The notes under the pieces: model-generated
The model's database searches: none
What the model was told of the DNA's origin: nothing
The model's input: the letters and a program-made list of their open reading frames with translations, nothing else
Position numbers and translations under genes: made by a program
In this document: positions 17,832-26,721 of the stretch, in pieces
Numbering within the stretch: the stretch's first letter is position 1
How the letters are laid out: each line of letters begins with the position of its first letter
DNA from: MFD04716-140 sp963703125
GTDB lineage: Bacteria > Bacteroidota > Bacteroidia > Flavobacteriales > Flavobacteriaceae
Assembly: GCA_963703125.1 (NCBI GenBank)
Contig: OY969790.1
Span: 3,286,001-3,350,000, forward strand
DNA: 64,000 nucleotides
Direction of reading: 5' to 3'

Positions 17832-19022
17832 TTAATTTCTAACAAATATTTCATCTAGTTTTTTAAGTAGGTCTTTGAACTCTAATTTTATATCGTCCTG
17901 TCCGAAATATCTATCGATTATTATACCTTCTTTGTCAACTAAAATATAGGCTGGTATGTATTTGATATTATACTCAGCCGATATGAGTTCTTGATTTTTG
18001 CCGGATAATATGTGATGCCACATTCCAATTGAATCTTTTTGAATGGCCTTTCGCCATGCCTTTTCACTAAAATCGGATGATACTCCAATAATTTCAAGGC
18101 CCTTGTGATGATAATTATTATATAGCGATATAAGATCTGGATAATGTTTTCGACAGGGTCCACACCAGCTTGCCCAGAAATCCAATAAAACGTATTTGCC
18201 TCTAAAATCTTTCAAACTTATCCATTGCTCATTCATATCATTTGCAGAAATAATAGGGGCCATATTACCCGGATTCGATCCAACCTTCGAATTTTTAATG
18301 AAATTCTTTAGCTTAAGTCCATATTTACTGTATTGAATAATAGAATCGAATTTATTATAAAAATACTCTATACTATCAAGTGGTATGGAATTCCTATAAT
18401 ATGCTTGAATCAAAAAGGCACTTAGGTATGAATCGGGATTGTTTTTAACAAAATCCAACCTCACTTTTTTAATTTGGTCTAGTGCTTTGCCCTGTTTTAT
18501 TGCAATTTCTTCCAATTCTTGGAGTGTCTGAGAATTATCACCCTCATCCTTTAATCTTTCCATTAACGGAGCCCGTTTTGACATAAAAGGGGTCATCTTA
18601 GTATAAATAGGCTCCGTTTTATTTTGGACTTCTTCATATTCAATTTGTGTTTTTGAACCTTTAATTTTTGCTTCCTTTAATTTATTCTCCTGGAAAGAAA
18701 TAGAAATTTCCTTTGGTTCCAAGAAGAAATCAACATAATTGGGATCCTCTACCGAGGAAGATTTCATTTTCCCACTTATTGATGCCAAAACCGGTTCGCT
18801 AATTTCCCCAACAGTTTGGAACCTACCTTCATTTGGAAAAATTGTGTCCAATACAATATTTTCATTTTTATCGATGTAATTTAGAACAATAAATTCAGGG
18901 TATGAACCCTGAAATTCTGCCGTTAGTTCAAACTTATTTGTTAAGCCTTCTTTTTTATGATTTGAACAACTTAGATTAATTAAGATTGAGAAAGAGAATA
19001 GAGCAAATAGGCGATTTTTCAT
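17832..19022 (-). CDS. TlpA-like thiol-disulfide lipoprotein with DUF4369-type N-terminal domain
   Basis: 396 aa, lipoprotein signal with INLSC (Cys19). Residues about 30-130 resemble the DUF4369 domain common before thioredoxin domains in Bacteroidota, a helical segment follows, and residues about 255-390 form a TlpA/AhpC thioredoxin fold with WASWCGPCRKHYP as the redox site. It probably reduces or isomerises disulfides in the cell envelope. More AT-rich than its neighbours. It diverges from ndk across a 109-bp promoter region. Confidence 0.86.
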   Translation of the reverse strand: MKNRLFALFSFSILINLSCSNHKKEGLTNKFELTAEFQGSYPEFIVLNYIDKNENIVLDTIFPNEGRFQTVGEISEPVLASISGKMKSSSVEDPNYVDFFLEPKEISISFQENKLKEAKIKGSKTQIEYEEVQNKTEPIYTKMTPFMSKRAPLMERLKDEGDNSQTLQELEEIAIKQGKALDQIKKVRLDFVKNNPDSYLSAFLIQAYYRNSIPLDSIEYFYNKFDSIIQYSKYGLKLKNFIKNSKVGSNPGNMAPIISANDMNEQWISLKDFRGKYVLLDFWASWCGPCRKHYPDLISLYNNYHHKGLEIIGVSSDFSEKAWRKAIQKDSIGMWHHILSGKNQELISAEYNIKYIPAYILVDKEGIIIDRYFGQDDIKLEFKDLLKKLDEIFVRN

Positions 19023-19086
19023 TTTAAGGAATTTGAAAAGTTATAGTTACACCGGTCAAAAAAACTTATCAAAAACCCTTCCAAAA

Positions 19087-19116
19087 TTGCCAGTTGAAAG
19101 TAAAACTGTATTTTTG
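19087..19116 (+). promoter_or_regulatory. Promoter of ndk
   Basis: TTG at 19087-19089 and TATTTTTG at 19109-19116 (exact TAnnTTTG) are 19 bp apart, typical Bacteroidota spacing. It places transcription start just before the ATG at 19132 and rules out the longer open frame from 19033. Confidence 0.65.
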
Positions 19117-19131
19117 CAAAAAATTTTAAGA

Positions 19132-19551
19132 ATGAGGACAAACAGAACATTTACAATGATTAAACCGGATGCCGTTGAAAATGGCCATATTGGTGCCATT
19201 TTGGAAAAAATAGCATCGGCCGGGTTTAAGATCGTTGCCTTAAAATATACCCAATTGAGCAATAGGGATGCCAAAGAATTTTATGCCATTCACAAGGAAC
19301 GACCTTTTTTTGGCGAACTGGTGGAGTTTATGACGAGGGGACCTATTGTGGCTGCCATTTTAGAAAAAGATAATGCCGTAGAGGATTTCCGCGCGTTGAT
19401 AGGTGCTACAAATCCTGCCGAAGCCGCCGAAGGGACCATTCGCAAGTTGTTCGCAAAGGATATTGGGGAAAATGCGGTTCATGGCTCTGACAGCGATGCG
19501 AATGCAGCTTTGGAAGGTGCTTTCCATTTTGCGGGTCGCGAGATTTTCTAA
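19132..19551 (+). CDS. ndk: Nucleoside-diphosphate kinase
   Basis: 139 aa from the ATG at 19132 (an upstream in-frame ATG at 19033 would place a promoter inside the gene and add 33 residues absent from the family). The sequence starts TFTMIKPDAVENGHIG, contains the nucleotide-binding region GATNPAEAAEGTIR, and has the active-site His in ENAVHGSDS, with the usual length of about 139 aa. It transfers the gamma-phosphate from ATP to NDPs. A strong hairpin terminator follows 22 bp after the stop. Confidence 0.95.
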   Translation: MRTNRTFTMIKPDAVENGHIGAILEKIASAGFKIVALKYTQLSNRDAKEFYAIHKERPFFGELVEFMTRGPIVAAILEKDNAVEDFRALIGATNPAEAAEGTIRKLFAKDIGENAVHGSDSDANAALEGAFHFAGREIF

Positions 19552-19573
19552 AATTTTCAGGAATTGAAGCTAG

Positions 19574-19607
19574 AAAACGCATGCGGTTCAAAACCGGATG
19601 CGTTTTT
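19574..19607. terminator. Bidirectional terminator between ndk and the DUF721 gene
   Basis: AAAACGCATGCGGTT (19574-19588) pairs with AACCGGATGCGTTTT (19592-19606) with one mismatch and a 3-nt loop, flanked by T5 on the plus strand. The convergent DUF721 gene's stop codon (19606-19608) overlaps the stem end. Confidence 0.9.
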
Positions 19608-19902
19608 ATCTTAGGACCAGTTTCCTTACAATTTCCTTTCCTAGCTCTTCATTCAGCATGGCTACTATTTTTGATTTGCCCAGGTTTAATTCCTCTCTTA
19701 GGACAGAAGAGGATAGGGATACAAAAAGCGTATCGTTTCGAAGTTCTATGGCGGTTGTATAGTTATTGACACCATTGCCCATTAGGTTGGCCCAAGCTTC
19801 GCGGGCATTTACTTTGTCCATGCCCTTTTCAAGCTTGTTTTCCTTGATAAACTCATTAAGGGCTTCGCTGAGATTAAGGGAGTCATTTTTTCGTTTTGCC
19901 AT
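19606..19902 (-). CDS. DUF721 family protein
   Basis: 98-aa soluble protein starting MAKRKNDSLNLSEAL and containing AWANLMGNGVNNYTTAIELRNDTLFVSL, the core of the DUF721 (DciA-like) family. DciA proteins in other bacteria load the replicative helicase; this short flavobacterial form has only the core domain, so that role is inference. Downstream of recF and the small lipoprotein on the same strand, with a 1-bp overlap with the lipoprotein stop (TAATG). Confidence 0.8.
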   Translation of the reverse strand: MAKRKNDSLNLSEALNEFIKENKLEKGMDKVNAREAWANLMGNGVNNYTTAIELRNDTLFVSLSSSVLREELNLGKSKIVAMLNEELGKEIVRKLVLR

Positions 19903-20318
19903 TACTTTTGAACATTAATGGGTACAAATCTTTTATAAGAATAGGTAATTCCGTCTTCATTCATCACCGAAAAATGGTTGGCCAAAAGTTCGGTCAGTTC
20001 TTCGTTCCACGAACTCAATTCGGTCCTGTAACCAATAATAAACCGATCGGTGGTCTCCTTGATTGCAAAAAGTTCGGCATCGTCCGATGTTTCAAAGGTG
20101 CCGTCAAAACGGGGCTGCACCTTTTTTCGATATCCGTTTAGGCCTTCCATCTTTATAAAATCAACACTTGGGCTAACCTTAAATTCTTTATGGGAACCAT
20201 CCTTGAAGGTTACCTGGGCTATTTCCCAATATCCGTTTAGTAGGGACAAATTCTCTTTAGAGACTTTTTCACACCCTGCCAAGGTCACCAATATCAGGAT
20301 TGAACAAAAAAAACGCAT
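19902..20318 (-). CDS. Small conserved lipoprotein, lipocalin-like
   Basis: 138 aa from the ATG at 20318, which gives a lipoprotein signal MRFFCSILILVTLAGC (Cys16) and directly follows the recF stop by one base. Longer frames to 20420 overlap recF and lack the signal. The mature part has NGYWEI, later KKVQPRFDGTFE and a final TYSYKRF strand, a beta-rich pattern suggestive of a lipocalin-like barrel. Function unknown. It is in an apparent operon recF - this gene - DUF721. Confidence 0.75.
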   Translation of the reverse strand: MRFFCSILILVTLAGCEKVSKENLSLLNGYWEIAQVTFKDGSHKEFKVSPSVDFIKMEGLNGYRKKVQPRFDGTFETSDDAELFAIKETTDRFIIGYRTELSSWNEELTELLANHFSVMNEDGITYSYKRFVPINVQK

Positions 20319-20319
20319 T

Positions 20320-21399
20320 TTATAATTTAAAGATTTTATAGGATTGATGTATTTTTTTGACCACATTTTCTGTTCGCTCCGCATGGGTGTCACTGAGGAA
20401 TATTTGCCCAAAATCAGCATTATCCACCAATGAAATGATATAGCTTACCCTATGTTCATCCAACTTGTCAAAAATATCGTCCAATAATAAAATTGGTGTT
20501 GTATTGGCCAGTTTTTTTATAAAATGGAACTGGGCCAATTTCAAGGCAATCAAAAACGACTTTTGTTGACCTTGACTACCGAATTTTTTTATGGGATGGC
20601 CCGAAATTTCAAAAATAAGGTCATCCTTGTGTATTCCCATACTTGTATATTGTAAGGCCTTGTCCTTGTCTATACTTCCCTCTAAAAGCGATAAGAGACT
20701 ATTCTCTGATAAATTACTGTCATATATGAGGGACACTTCTTCATTACCGCCCGAAATAACGGCATGTTGCTCTTTAAATATTTCAATAAAGGGTTTCATG
20801 AATTCCAAGCGCCTTTCATAAATAATCGATCCGTATTTATGAAGTTGTTCATTATAAATTGATAGGGTTTGGGCATCAAAAGTCCGGTTGGCCGCGAAAT
20901 ACTTCAGGAGTGCGTTTCGTTGCGCCAAAACCTTGTTGTACTTTATAAGTGTCTGCAGGTATGTCCTGTCAGATTGGGAAATGACCCCATCAATAAATTT
21001 TCTTCTGGTATCACTGCCTTCGATAATGAGGTCGCGATCGGCTGGGGAAATTATTACCAAAGGCAAAAGACCTATATGGTCCGACAACTTTTCATAGGTC
21101 TTCCCATTCCGTTTTATAACTTTCTGAAGGCCCTTTTTAAGGCTGCAAACTATTTTTTCCTCCCGACCATCCTTCGTGAACTCCCCGTCAATAACAAAAA
21201 ACTCCTCACCATGCCTAATGTTTTGGGTAGCTACAGGATTAAAGTATCCTTTTCCGAACGAGAGGTGATAAACGGCATCAAGTATGTTGGTCTTTCCAAT
21301 TCCGTTCGACCCCACAAAGCAGTTGATCTTCTGATCGAGCTCAAAAGCCTGTGAACTAAAATTTTTGTAATTAATCAGTGATATTCTATTCAAAAACAT
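20320..21399 (-). CDS. recF: DNA replication/repair protein RecF
   Basis: 359 aa, normal size. Walker A is GSNGIGKT near residue 30, followed by NILDAVYHLSFGKGYF; the ABC-type signature is around KKFGSQGQQKSFLIALKLAQ and Walker B is PILLLDDIFDKLDEHR, with a D-loop region after it. RecF helps load RecA at gaps with RecO and RecR. First gene of a three-gene minus-strand unit. It is not next to dnaA, dnaN or gyrB, so it does not mark the origin here. Confidence 0.94.
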   Translation of the reverse strand: MFLNRISLINYKNFSSQAFELDQKINCFVGSNGIGKTNILDAVYHLSFGKGYFNPVATQNIRHGEEFFVIDGEFTKDGREEKIVCSLKKGLQKVIKRNGKTYEKLSDHIGLLPLVIISPADRDLIIEGSDTRRKFIDGVISQSDRTYLQTLIKYNKVLAQRNALLKYFAANRTFDAQTLSIYNEQLHKYGSIIYERRLEFMKPFIEIFKEQHAVISGGNEEVSLIYDSNLSENSLLSLLEGSIDKDKALQYTSMGIHKDDLIFEISGHPIKKFGSQGQQKSFLIALKLAQFHFIKKLANTTPILLLDDIFDKLDEHRVSYIISLVDNADFGQIFLSDTHAERTENVVKKIHQSYKIFKL

Positions 21400-21495
21400 T
21401 TCCGAGGCAGGGGGATTTTATTTGCAAGTGTAAAGCAAGCTGCAAAATATCGAAAAATAACGAATAAATACACCTTACGATTTCAATAAAAACTT

Positions 21496-21503
21496 TATTT
21501 TTG
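21496..21503 (+). promoter_or_regulatory. -7 promoter element upstream of the TPR gene
   Basis: TATTTTTG matches TAnnTTTG exactly and lies 20 bp before the ATG at 21524. It lies in the divergent region with recF. Confidence 0.55.
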
Positions 21504-21523
21504 CGCGATCAATAAAAACAGCA

Positions 21524-22291
21524 ATGGCTACATACAAGAAGAGGGGCGATAAACCCAAAACCAAAGAAGAGGAACAACTTGTTGATGAACAGCAGAGTAC
21601 TACTGCCGAGGTTTTTAGCACGCTGGATAAAAGCGCTTCCCGCACAGAAGAATGGGTCGCCAAGAACCAAAACTACATATTGGGATTTATTGGAGTGATT
21701 GCAGTGGGGGTATTGGGATATTTGGGTTACCACCAATTTGTTCAAAAGCCAAAGGAAGCTGATGCCACGAATGAGCTGCTTTATCCGCAGCGATATTTTG
21801 AGCAGGCCTTGAGCAGTGCTACCGAAAAGGATTCATTGTACAATTTGGCCCTGAACGGGGCGGAAGGAAAATATGGCTATTTGGATATCATAGAGGAATA
21901 CCCTGGTACCAAAGCTTCCAACATAGCCAATTACTCGGCCGGAATGGCGTATTTGAGCATGAATAAATACCAAGAGGCCATAGATCACCTTGAGGATTTT
22001 TCATCTGATGATGATATGTTGGGACCTTTGGCAAAAGGTGGAATAGGTGATGCATTTATGCAATTGGGGCAGGCTGACGAGGCGTTGGGCTATTATGAAA
22101 AGGCACTTGCCTTAAGTAATAATGATTATACCACTCCCAAGTTTTTATACAAAGCGGGGATTACCGCACTTGAACTTAAAAATAATGCAAAGGCACTTCA
22201 ATATTTTCAACGCATAAAAGATGAATTTTCAACTTCCGATGAGGCAAGGTCTATAGATGCCTTTATAGGAATGGCGAAAAACGGAAAGTAA
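21524..22291 (+). CDS. Membrane-anchored tetratricopeptide repeat protein
   Basis: 255 aa. A charged N-terminal tail (about 1-50) is followed by one membrane helix (ILGFIGVIAVGVLGYLGY, about 51-69) and TPR-like repeats (about 90-250) with typical A-x-Y-x-x-A patterns such as DEALGYYEKALAL. Such YfgM-like proteins are periplasm-facing chaperone adaptors in other bacteria; a role here is not established. It overlaps ribH by one base (TAATG), so the two are coupled. Confidence 0.82.
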   Translation: MATYKKRGDKPKTKEEEQLVDEQQSTTAEVFSTLDKSASRTEEWVAKNQNYILGFIGVIAVGVLGYLGYHQFVQKPKEADATNELLYPQRYFEQALSSATEKDSLYNLALNGAEGKYGYLDIIEEYPGTKASNIANYSAGMAYLSMNKYQEAIDHLEDFSSDDDMLGPLAKGGIGDAFMQLGQADEALGYYEKALALSNNDYTTPKFLYKAGITALELKNNAKALQYFQRIKDEFSTSDEARSIDAFIGMAKNGK

Positions 22292-22773
22292 TGGCCACGG
22301 CTAATAAGAACTTATCGGCCTACGACAAAGAAGCGATCCCAAATGCGAAAAATCTTCGGTTTGGAATCGTTGTGGCTGAATGGAACTCAGAGATAACGGA
22401 AGGGTTGTTCAATGGTGCCCAAGAAGCGCTGTTGGATTGTGGAGCGCTTGAAAGTAATATTATTCGTTGGAATGTTCCTGGGAGTTTTGAACTGGCATTC
22501 GGCTGTAAAAAAATGATTTCGACCCAAAAATTCGATGCCGTAATTGCCATAGGCAGTGTCATTCAAGGGGAAACCAAGCATTTTGATTTTGTATGTAGTG
22601 CCACGGCCCAAGGGATCAAAGACCTTAATGTGCAATTGGATGTCCCCGTTATTTTTTGCGTGCTCACCGACAATACCATGCAACAGGCCCAGGAAAGAAG
22701 TGGGGGAAAACACGGAAATAAAGGTACCGAGGCAGCGATTGCAGCAATTAGAATGGCAACGCTTGGCTCTTAA
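22291..22773 (+). CDS. ribH: 6,7-dimethyl-8-ribityllumazine synthase
   Basis: 160 aa. Recognisable motifs: FGIVVAEWNSEI (N-terminal substrate loop), VPGSFELAFGCK, AIGSVIQGETKHFDFVC (the His is the proton-transfer residue), and FCVLTDNTMQQAQERSGG. It condenses the ribityl-aminouracil with dihydroxybutanone phosphate in riboflavin synthesis. Translationally coupled to the upstream TPR gene. No FMN riboswitch was seen upstream. Confidence 0.95.
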   Translation: MATANKNLSAYDKEAIPNAKNLRFGIVVAEWNSEITEGLFNGAQEALLDCGALESNIIRWNVPGSFELAFGCKKMISTQKFDAVIAIGSVIQGETKHFDFVCSATAQGIKDLNVQLDVPVIFCVLTDNTMQQAQERSGGKHGNKGTEAAIAAIRMATLGS

Positions 22774-22823
22774 CCTTGCTGTAAGATTCCCATGTGAATC
22801 TATAAAAGACTATCAACTTCAAA

Positions 22824-22850
22824 TGCTATCAACACCTTTTTTTGATAGCA
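22824..22850 (+). terminator. Hairpin after ribH, possible terminator
   Basis: TGCTATCAA (22824-22832) and TTGATAGCA (22842-22850) form a perfect 9-bp stem with a 9-nt loop. There is no clear U tract after it, so termination is uncertain. Confidence 0.45.
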
Positions 22851-22911
22851 CTTCTTGCAATTACCTCGAAACCGAGTACTGTTAACAAAATTTAGAGCCT
22901 TCATTCGGCAA

Positions 22912-22919
22912 TATTTTTG
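22912..22919 (+). promoter_or_regulatory. -7 promoter element of the small-protein/mutL operon
   Basis: TATTTTTG, exact TAnnTTTG, lies 22 bp before the ATG at 22941. It argues that 22941 (or 22947) and not 22917 is the true start. Confidence 0.5.
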
Positions 22920-22940
22920 AATTTAAGTAACTTTGGGGAA

Positions 22941-23240
22941 ATGGGAATGTTACAGAAATTTACGCGCTTAAGAAGGAACAAAAAGTTCGAATATGCCCCG
23001 CGCCATTATAAAAACGAAGGAGAAGGGAGCCCTTTTAAATTAGAACATAAGTTTGATAAATTTCGCAGCACCGTTGATACTCCTAGAGGTATTAGGGCAA
23101 AGTTTGGCAGTGTCATGGATGACATGAAGCGCCAAGGCGATCGCAACCTCAAAATAAGATTACTGGTAATTACATCTATTTTAATCCTCATTTTTTTATA
23201 CATCATAGATTTCGATCTATCTATCTTCTTAAAAAAATAA
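22941..23240 (+). CDS. Small conserved flavobacterial membrane protein
   Basis: 99 aa from 22941 (an alternative ATG at 22947 is equally good). A basic N-terminal region (residues 1-70; RLRRNKKFEYAPRHY) is followed by one C-terminal membrane helix (LLVITSILILIFLYII) and a short tail. In databases this family is often labelled as a riboflavin synthase subunit only because of its position next to ribH; the sequence gives no support for that. Overlaps mutL by one base (TAATG). Function unknown. Confidence 0.75.
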   Translation: MGMLQKFTRLRRNKKFEYAPRHYKNEGEGSPFKLEHKFDKFRSTVDTPRGIRAKFGSVMDDMKRQGDRNLKIRLLVITSILILIFLYIIDFDLSIFLKK

Positions 23241-25090
23241 TGGCGGACATCATCAAACTTTTGCCAGATCATGTTGCCAATCAAATTGCAGCGGGCGAGG
23301 TGGTTCAACGACCTGCCTCGGTTGTCAAGGAATTGCTTGAAAATGCCATTGATGCCGGTGGAAATACCATAAAGTTGATTATCAAGGATGGCGGTAAAAG
23401 TCTGGTACAGGTAATAGATGATGGTATGGGCATGAGCGAAACAGATGCGCGTCTTAGTTTTGAACGACACGCTACCTCTAAAATTCAAAAAGCCGAGGAT
23501 CTGTTTAAATTGAACACCAAAGGCTTTAGGGGCGAGGCATTGGCATCAATTGCCGCGATTGCGCATGTTGAGATGCAGACCCGTTCAGAAAATGCCGAGG
23601 TTGGGACACATATAAAAATTGAGGGCAGCAAAATCATTTTTCAAGAACTTATCGTAACCCCATTAGGTACTTCCATAGCCGTAAAGAACCTCTTTTTCAA
23701 TATTCCGGCACGCCGTAATTTCTTGAAATCCAATCAAGTAGAGCTGCGCCATATTATTGATGAATTCCACCGGGTAGCGTTGGCGCACCCAACTATTTCC
23801 TTTCAATTTTTTAACAATGGAAGTGAAATGTTTCATCTTCCAAGGACTAATTTTCGACTGCGAATTGCCAATATCTTCGGCGATAAAACCAATCCAAAAC
23901 TGGTACCGGTAGCCGAAGAGACACAAGTTGTAAAAATATCGGGGTTTATAACAAAGCCCGAGTTTTCGAAAAGGAGCCGTGGGGAACAGTTTTTCTTTGT
24001 CAATAACCGGTTTATAAAGAGTCCGTATTTGCACCATGCCGTAGTAGCGGCCTTTGAAGGCTTGATACACTCCGATAGCCATCCCGGGTACTTCCTAAAT
24101 TTGGAAGTTGATCCCGGATCAATCGATATCAATATTCATCCGACCAAAACAGAAGTCAAGTTTGATGATGAACATACTCTGTACGCTATATTAAGGTCTG
24201 CTATAAAACATAGTTTAGGCCAATTTAGTGTGGTGCCAACTATTGATTTTGACCTTGACCAAAATCTGGTCACCCCATATTCCTATAGAGAAAAGGATGC
24301 CGTATTGCCAAAAGTTATGGTAGACGAGAACTTTAATCCTTTTCAAGATTCAAGGGCACAGTTACAATCAAATAGATATGATCAAAAGCGGGGCGGGCCT
24401 TCTTGGCAGAGTTTGTATGTAGGCATGGACGCCCAGGTTGACAAAGAAGAACCCTTTAAAAATATTCAATTTGAATCGGACACAATTACAGGTTCTATTT
24501 TTGAAGGTCAGTCAGAAAACATTGAATCGGCGGCAACCACATTTCAATTGCGCAGAAAGTATGTAGTCACCACCATAAAATCGGGAATGGTGGTAATTGA
24601 CCAGAGCAGGGCGCATCAACGTGTACTTTATGAACGATTTCTGAGAAATGGTACTGTGAATGATACCGTAAGCCAACAATTATTGTTTCCTTTGTCCCTG
24701 TCATTTTCAAAATCGGATATATCGTTTTTGGAAGAAATGCAGGAAAGCTTAATAACAATGGGATTTATCTTTGGGGCGGTCAAATCAGATTCAGTACAGA
24801 TAATGGGAGTACCCGTATTGGTAAATGAAAGTGAGGTGAGCATGATCTTAGATCAGTTGATTTCGGATTTTCAGATGGAAGTTAGCGGGGAAAGTTTTTC
24901 ACAAACTGATATTATATCAAAGACATTGGCCAAAACACTGTGCGTCAAAACCGGTGAATTACTGGAGAGAACCTCCCAATTGGCTTTGGTAAATGATTTG
25001 TTTGCCTGTAAGGAATCAAGGGTAAGTCCGTTTAACAAACCGATTTATATTACGATTTCGGAAGATGATATTGATAAAAAATTTATTTAA
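23240..25090 (+). CDS. mutL: DNA mismatch repair protein MutL
   Basis: 616 aa, normal. The GHKL ATPase motifs are intact: ELLENAIDAG, DDGMGM, TKGFRGEALASI, followed by the transducer domain to about residue 330 and a C-terminal dimerisation domain from about 430. A C-terminal QSRAHQRVLYERF segment takes the place of the DQHAAxERxxYE endonuclease motif, and a clear metal-binding DQHA is not seen. It links MutS mismatch recognition to repair. Translationally coupled to both neighbours; the first rhomboid gene begins directly after its stop. Confidence 0.93.
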   Translation: MADIIKLLPDHVANQIAAGEVVQRPASVVKELLENAIDAGGNTIKLIIKDGGKSLVQVIDDGMGMSETDARLSFERHATSKIQKAEDLFKLNTKGFRGEALASIAAIAHVEMQTRSENAEVGTHIKIEGSKIIFQELIVTPLGTSIAVKNLFFNIPARRNFLKSNQVELRHIIDEFHRVALAHPTISFQFFNNGSEMFHLPRTNFRLRIANIFGDKTNPKLVPVAEETQVVKISGFITKPEFSKRSRGEQFFFVNNRFIKSPYLHHAVVAAFEGLIHSDSHPGYFLNLEVDPGSIDINIHPTKTEVKFDDEHTLYAILRSAIKHSLGQFSVVPTIDFDLDQNLVTPYSYREKDAVLPKVMVDENFNPFQDSRAQLQSNRYDQKRGGPSWQSLYVGMDAQVDKEEPFKNIQFESDTITGSIFEGQSENIESAATTFQLRRKYVVTTIKSGMVVIDQSRAHQRVLYERFLRNGTVNDTVSQQLLFPLSLSFSKSDISFLEEMQESLITMGFIFGAVKSDSVQIMGVPVLVNESEVSMILDQLISDFQMEVSGESFSQTDIISKTLAKTLCVKTGELLERTSQLALVNDLFACKESRVSPFNKPIYITISEDDIDKKFI

Positions 25091-25834
25091 ATGGTTAGAA
25101 TTACAGAGGCCGTAAAACACTTGCTCATCATAAATGTGTTGTTCTTTATAGCAACTTATTTGTACGAACCGCAAATGATGGATTGGTTTGCGTTGCATTT
25201 TCCAAAAAACGAAAATTTTCAAATTTGGCAGATGGTTACCCATATGTTCATGCATGGAGGGTTCATGCACATTGGTTTTAACATGTTCGCATTATGGATG
25301 TTCGGCGCGCCAGTTGAGGATCATTTGGGGAAAAACCGATTTCTTTTTCTTTATTTTTCTGCCGGACTTGGCGCCGTTCTGTTCCAATTGGGATATTATT
25401 ACTTCAACTACCTTCCCAATTACTCGTTATTGCTTGATTCTGGGTTAACGGGAAGCCAAATAACACAGATGCTAACGTCCAATCAGGTAATTGGGGATTT
25501 GACCAATGAACAATTGACCAGTTTAAAGGAAATTTTTCCGATTTATCATGCTTCCATGGTTGGGGCTTCTGGTTGTATTATGGGCGTTTTGGCGGCATTT
25601 GGGGTTATGAACCCCGAGGCAAAACTCATGATGATTTTCTTGCCGATACCCATAAAGGCCAAATATTTTATCCCGGGAATAATTTTGTTGGATGTGATTT
25701 CGGCTGTCACGGGCCAATCGTTTTTCAGTCCTAGCAATACCGCTTACATGGCCCATGTTGGCGGTGCTATTTTTGGTTTCATTATTATGTGTTATTGGAA
25801 AAAGAACAGTTTCAATAATAGAAGGTGGGATTAA
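25091..25834 (+). CDS. Rhomboid family intramembrane serine protease (first of a tandem pair)
   Basis: 247 aa with about six membrane helices. The HMFMHGGFMHIGFNMFALWMFG block (residues about 54-76), the catalytic Ser in GASGCIMG and the catalytic His in MAHVGGAIFGF are all present, so it should be an active GlpG-type protease cleaving membrane proteins. A long loop (about residues 105-145) between helices is characteristic of this flavobacterial subgroup. The start directly follows the mutL stop, and it overlaps the second rhomboid by one base. Confidence 0.9.
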   Translation: MVRITEAVKHLLIINVLFFIATYLYEPQMMDWFALHFPKNENFQIWQMVTHMFMHGGFMHIGFNMFALWMFGAPVEDHLGKNRFLFLYFSAGLGAVLFQLGYYYFNYLPNYSLLLDSGLTGSQITQMLTSNQVIGDLTNEQLTSLKEIFPIYHASMVGASGCIMGVLAAFGVMNPEAKLMMIFLPIPIKAKYFIPGIILLDVISAVTGQSFFSPSNTAYMAHVGGAIFGFIIMCYWKKNSFNNRRWD

Positions 25835-26709
25835 TGACAACTGGAAATATTAAATATCAATTTGCACGCCTAAATATTGCCGAAAAGCTTATCGCCGTTA
25901 ATGCGATAGTCTTTATTGTCAATGCATTGCTGCCATTTTTGTTCGGATGGCCAAAAACAGTTATTGACCAATGGTTTCAATTACCGAAAGACTTTTTTGA
26001 TTTTATAGCCCAGCCATGGTCTTTGGTAACCTATTCTTTTTTTCATGGGGGTCTGGGCCATATTTTTTGGAACATGTTGCTTCTCTATTTTTCAGGACGT
26101 ATTTTCCTGAATATTTTTGGATCTCTGAGGTTCATCACGGTCTATTTTTTGGGAGTTATCTTCGGTGGACTTTTATTTCTTTTGAGCTATAACGTATTCC
26201 CTGCACTGCTAAACACCAATACAGCTTTAATTGGCGCGTCCGCAGGGGTTACTGCTATTTTGATTTTTATATGTGCCTATATCCCCGATCAAGAGGTTCG
26301 GGTCATTTTTTTTAATGTGAAACTGTGGCAATTAGGCGTTTTTGTGGTTTTGGTTGATTTGGTTCAAATACCTTACAGCGGAAATGCCGGTGGACATTTG
26401 GCGCATTTGGGTGGAGCAATTTTAGGTTATGTTTATGCAAGGCAACTTTTGAATGGAAAAGATATTGGGGAAGGTTTTTCCAAGTTTTTGGAGGGGCTCG
26501 GGAATCTTTTTACAAGACAAGAGAAAAAAGGACCCTTAAAAACGGTGTACCGAAAAGAAAAAGTGGGCACCAAACCAAAAGTCAACTACGATAGGGAAAG
26601 CCACCAGCGAAAAATTGATACAATTCTCGATAAGATCAGCAAATCTGGCTATGAGAGTTTAAGTAAGGAGGAAAAGGATTTCTTGTTCAAGGCAGGGAAA
26701 GAAGATTGA
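25834..26709 (+). CDS. Rhomboid family intramembrane serine protease with C-terminal soluble tail (second of the pair)
   Basis: 291 aa from the ATG at 25834, which overlaps the first rhomboid's TAA; a slightly longer frame from 25825 is unnecessary. Motifs: SFFHGGLGHIFWNMLLLYFSG, catalytic Ser in GASAGVTAI, catalytic His in GHLAHLGGAILGY. The C-terminal ~80 residues are soluble and basic and end with a DRESHQRKIDTILDKISKSG helix, a DUF6576-like tail common in Bacteroidota rhomboids. Substrates unknown. Confidence 0.88.
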   Translation: MTTGNIKYQFARLNIAEKLIAVNAIVFIVNALLPFLFGWPKTVIDQWFQLPKDFFDFIAQPWSLVTYSFFHGGLGHIFWNMLLLYFSGRIFLNIFGSLRFITVYFLGVIFGGLLFLLSYNVFPALLNTNTALIGASAGVTAILIFICAYIPDQEVRVIFFNVKLWQLGVFVVLVDLVQIPYSGNAGGHLAHLGGAILGYVYARQLLNGKDIGEGFSKFLEGLGNLFTRQEKKGPLKTVYRKEKVGTKPKVNYDRESHQRKIDTILDKISKSGYESLSKEEKDFLFKAGKED

Positions 26710-26721
26710 ATAATTGATTAA

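Noticed and set aside
19033..19131. N-terminal extension of ndk
   Set aside because: The extra 33 residues contain the promoter region and do not match the family, which begins at the ATG at 19132.
20320..21399. recF as an origin marker
   Set aside because: No dnaA, dnaN or DnaA-box cluster was seen nearby; recF is detached from the origin in this phylum.
22917..22940. Earlier start for the small protein before mutL
   Set aside because: It overlaps the exact TATTTTTG promoter element, so transcription would begin downstream of it.
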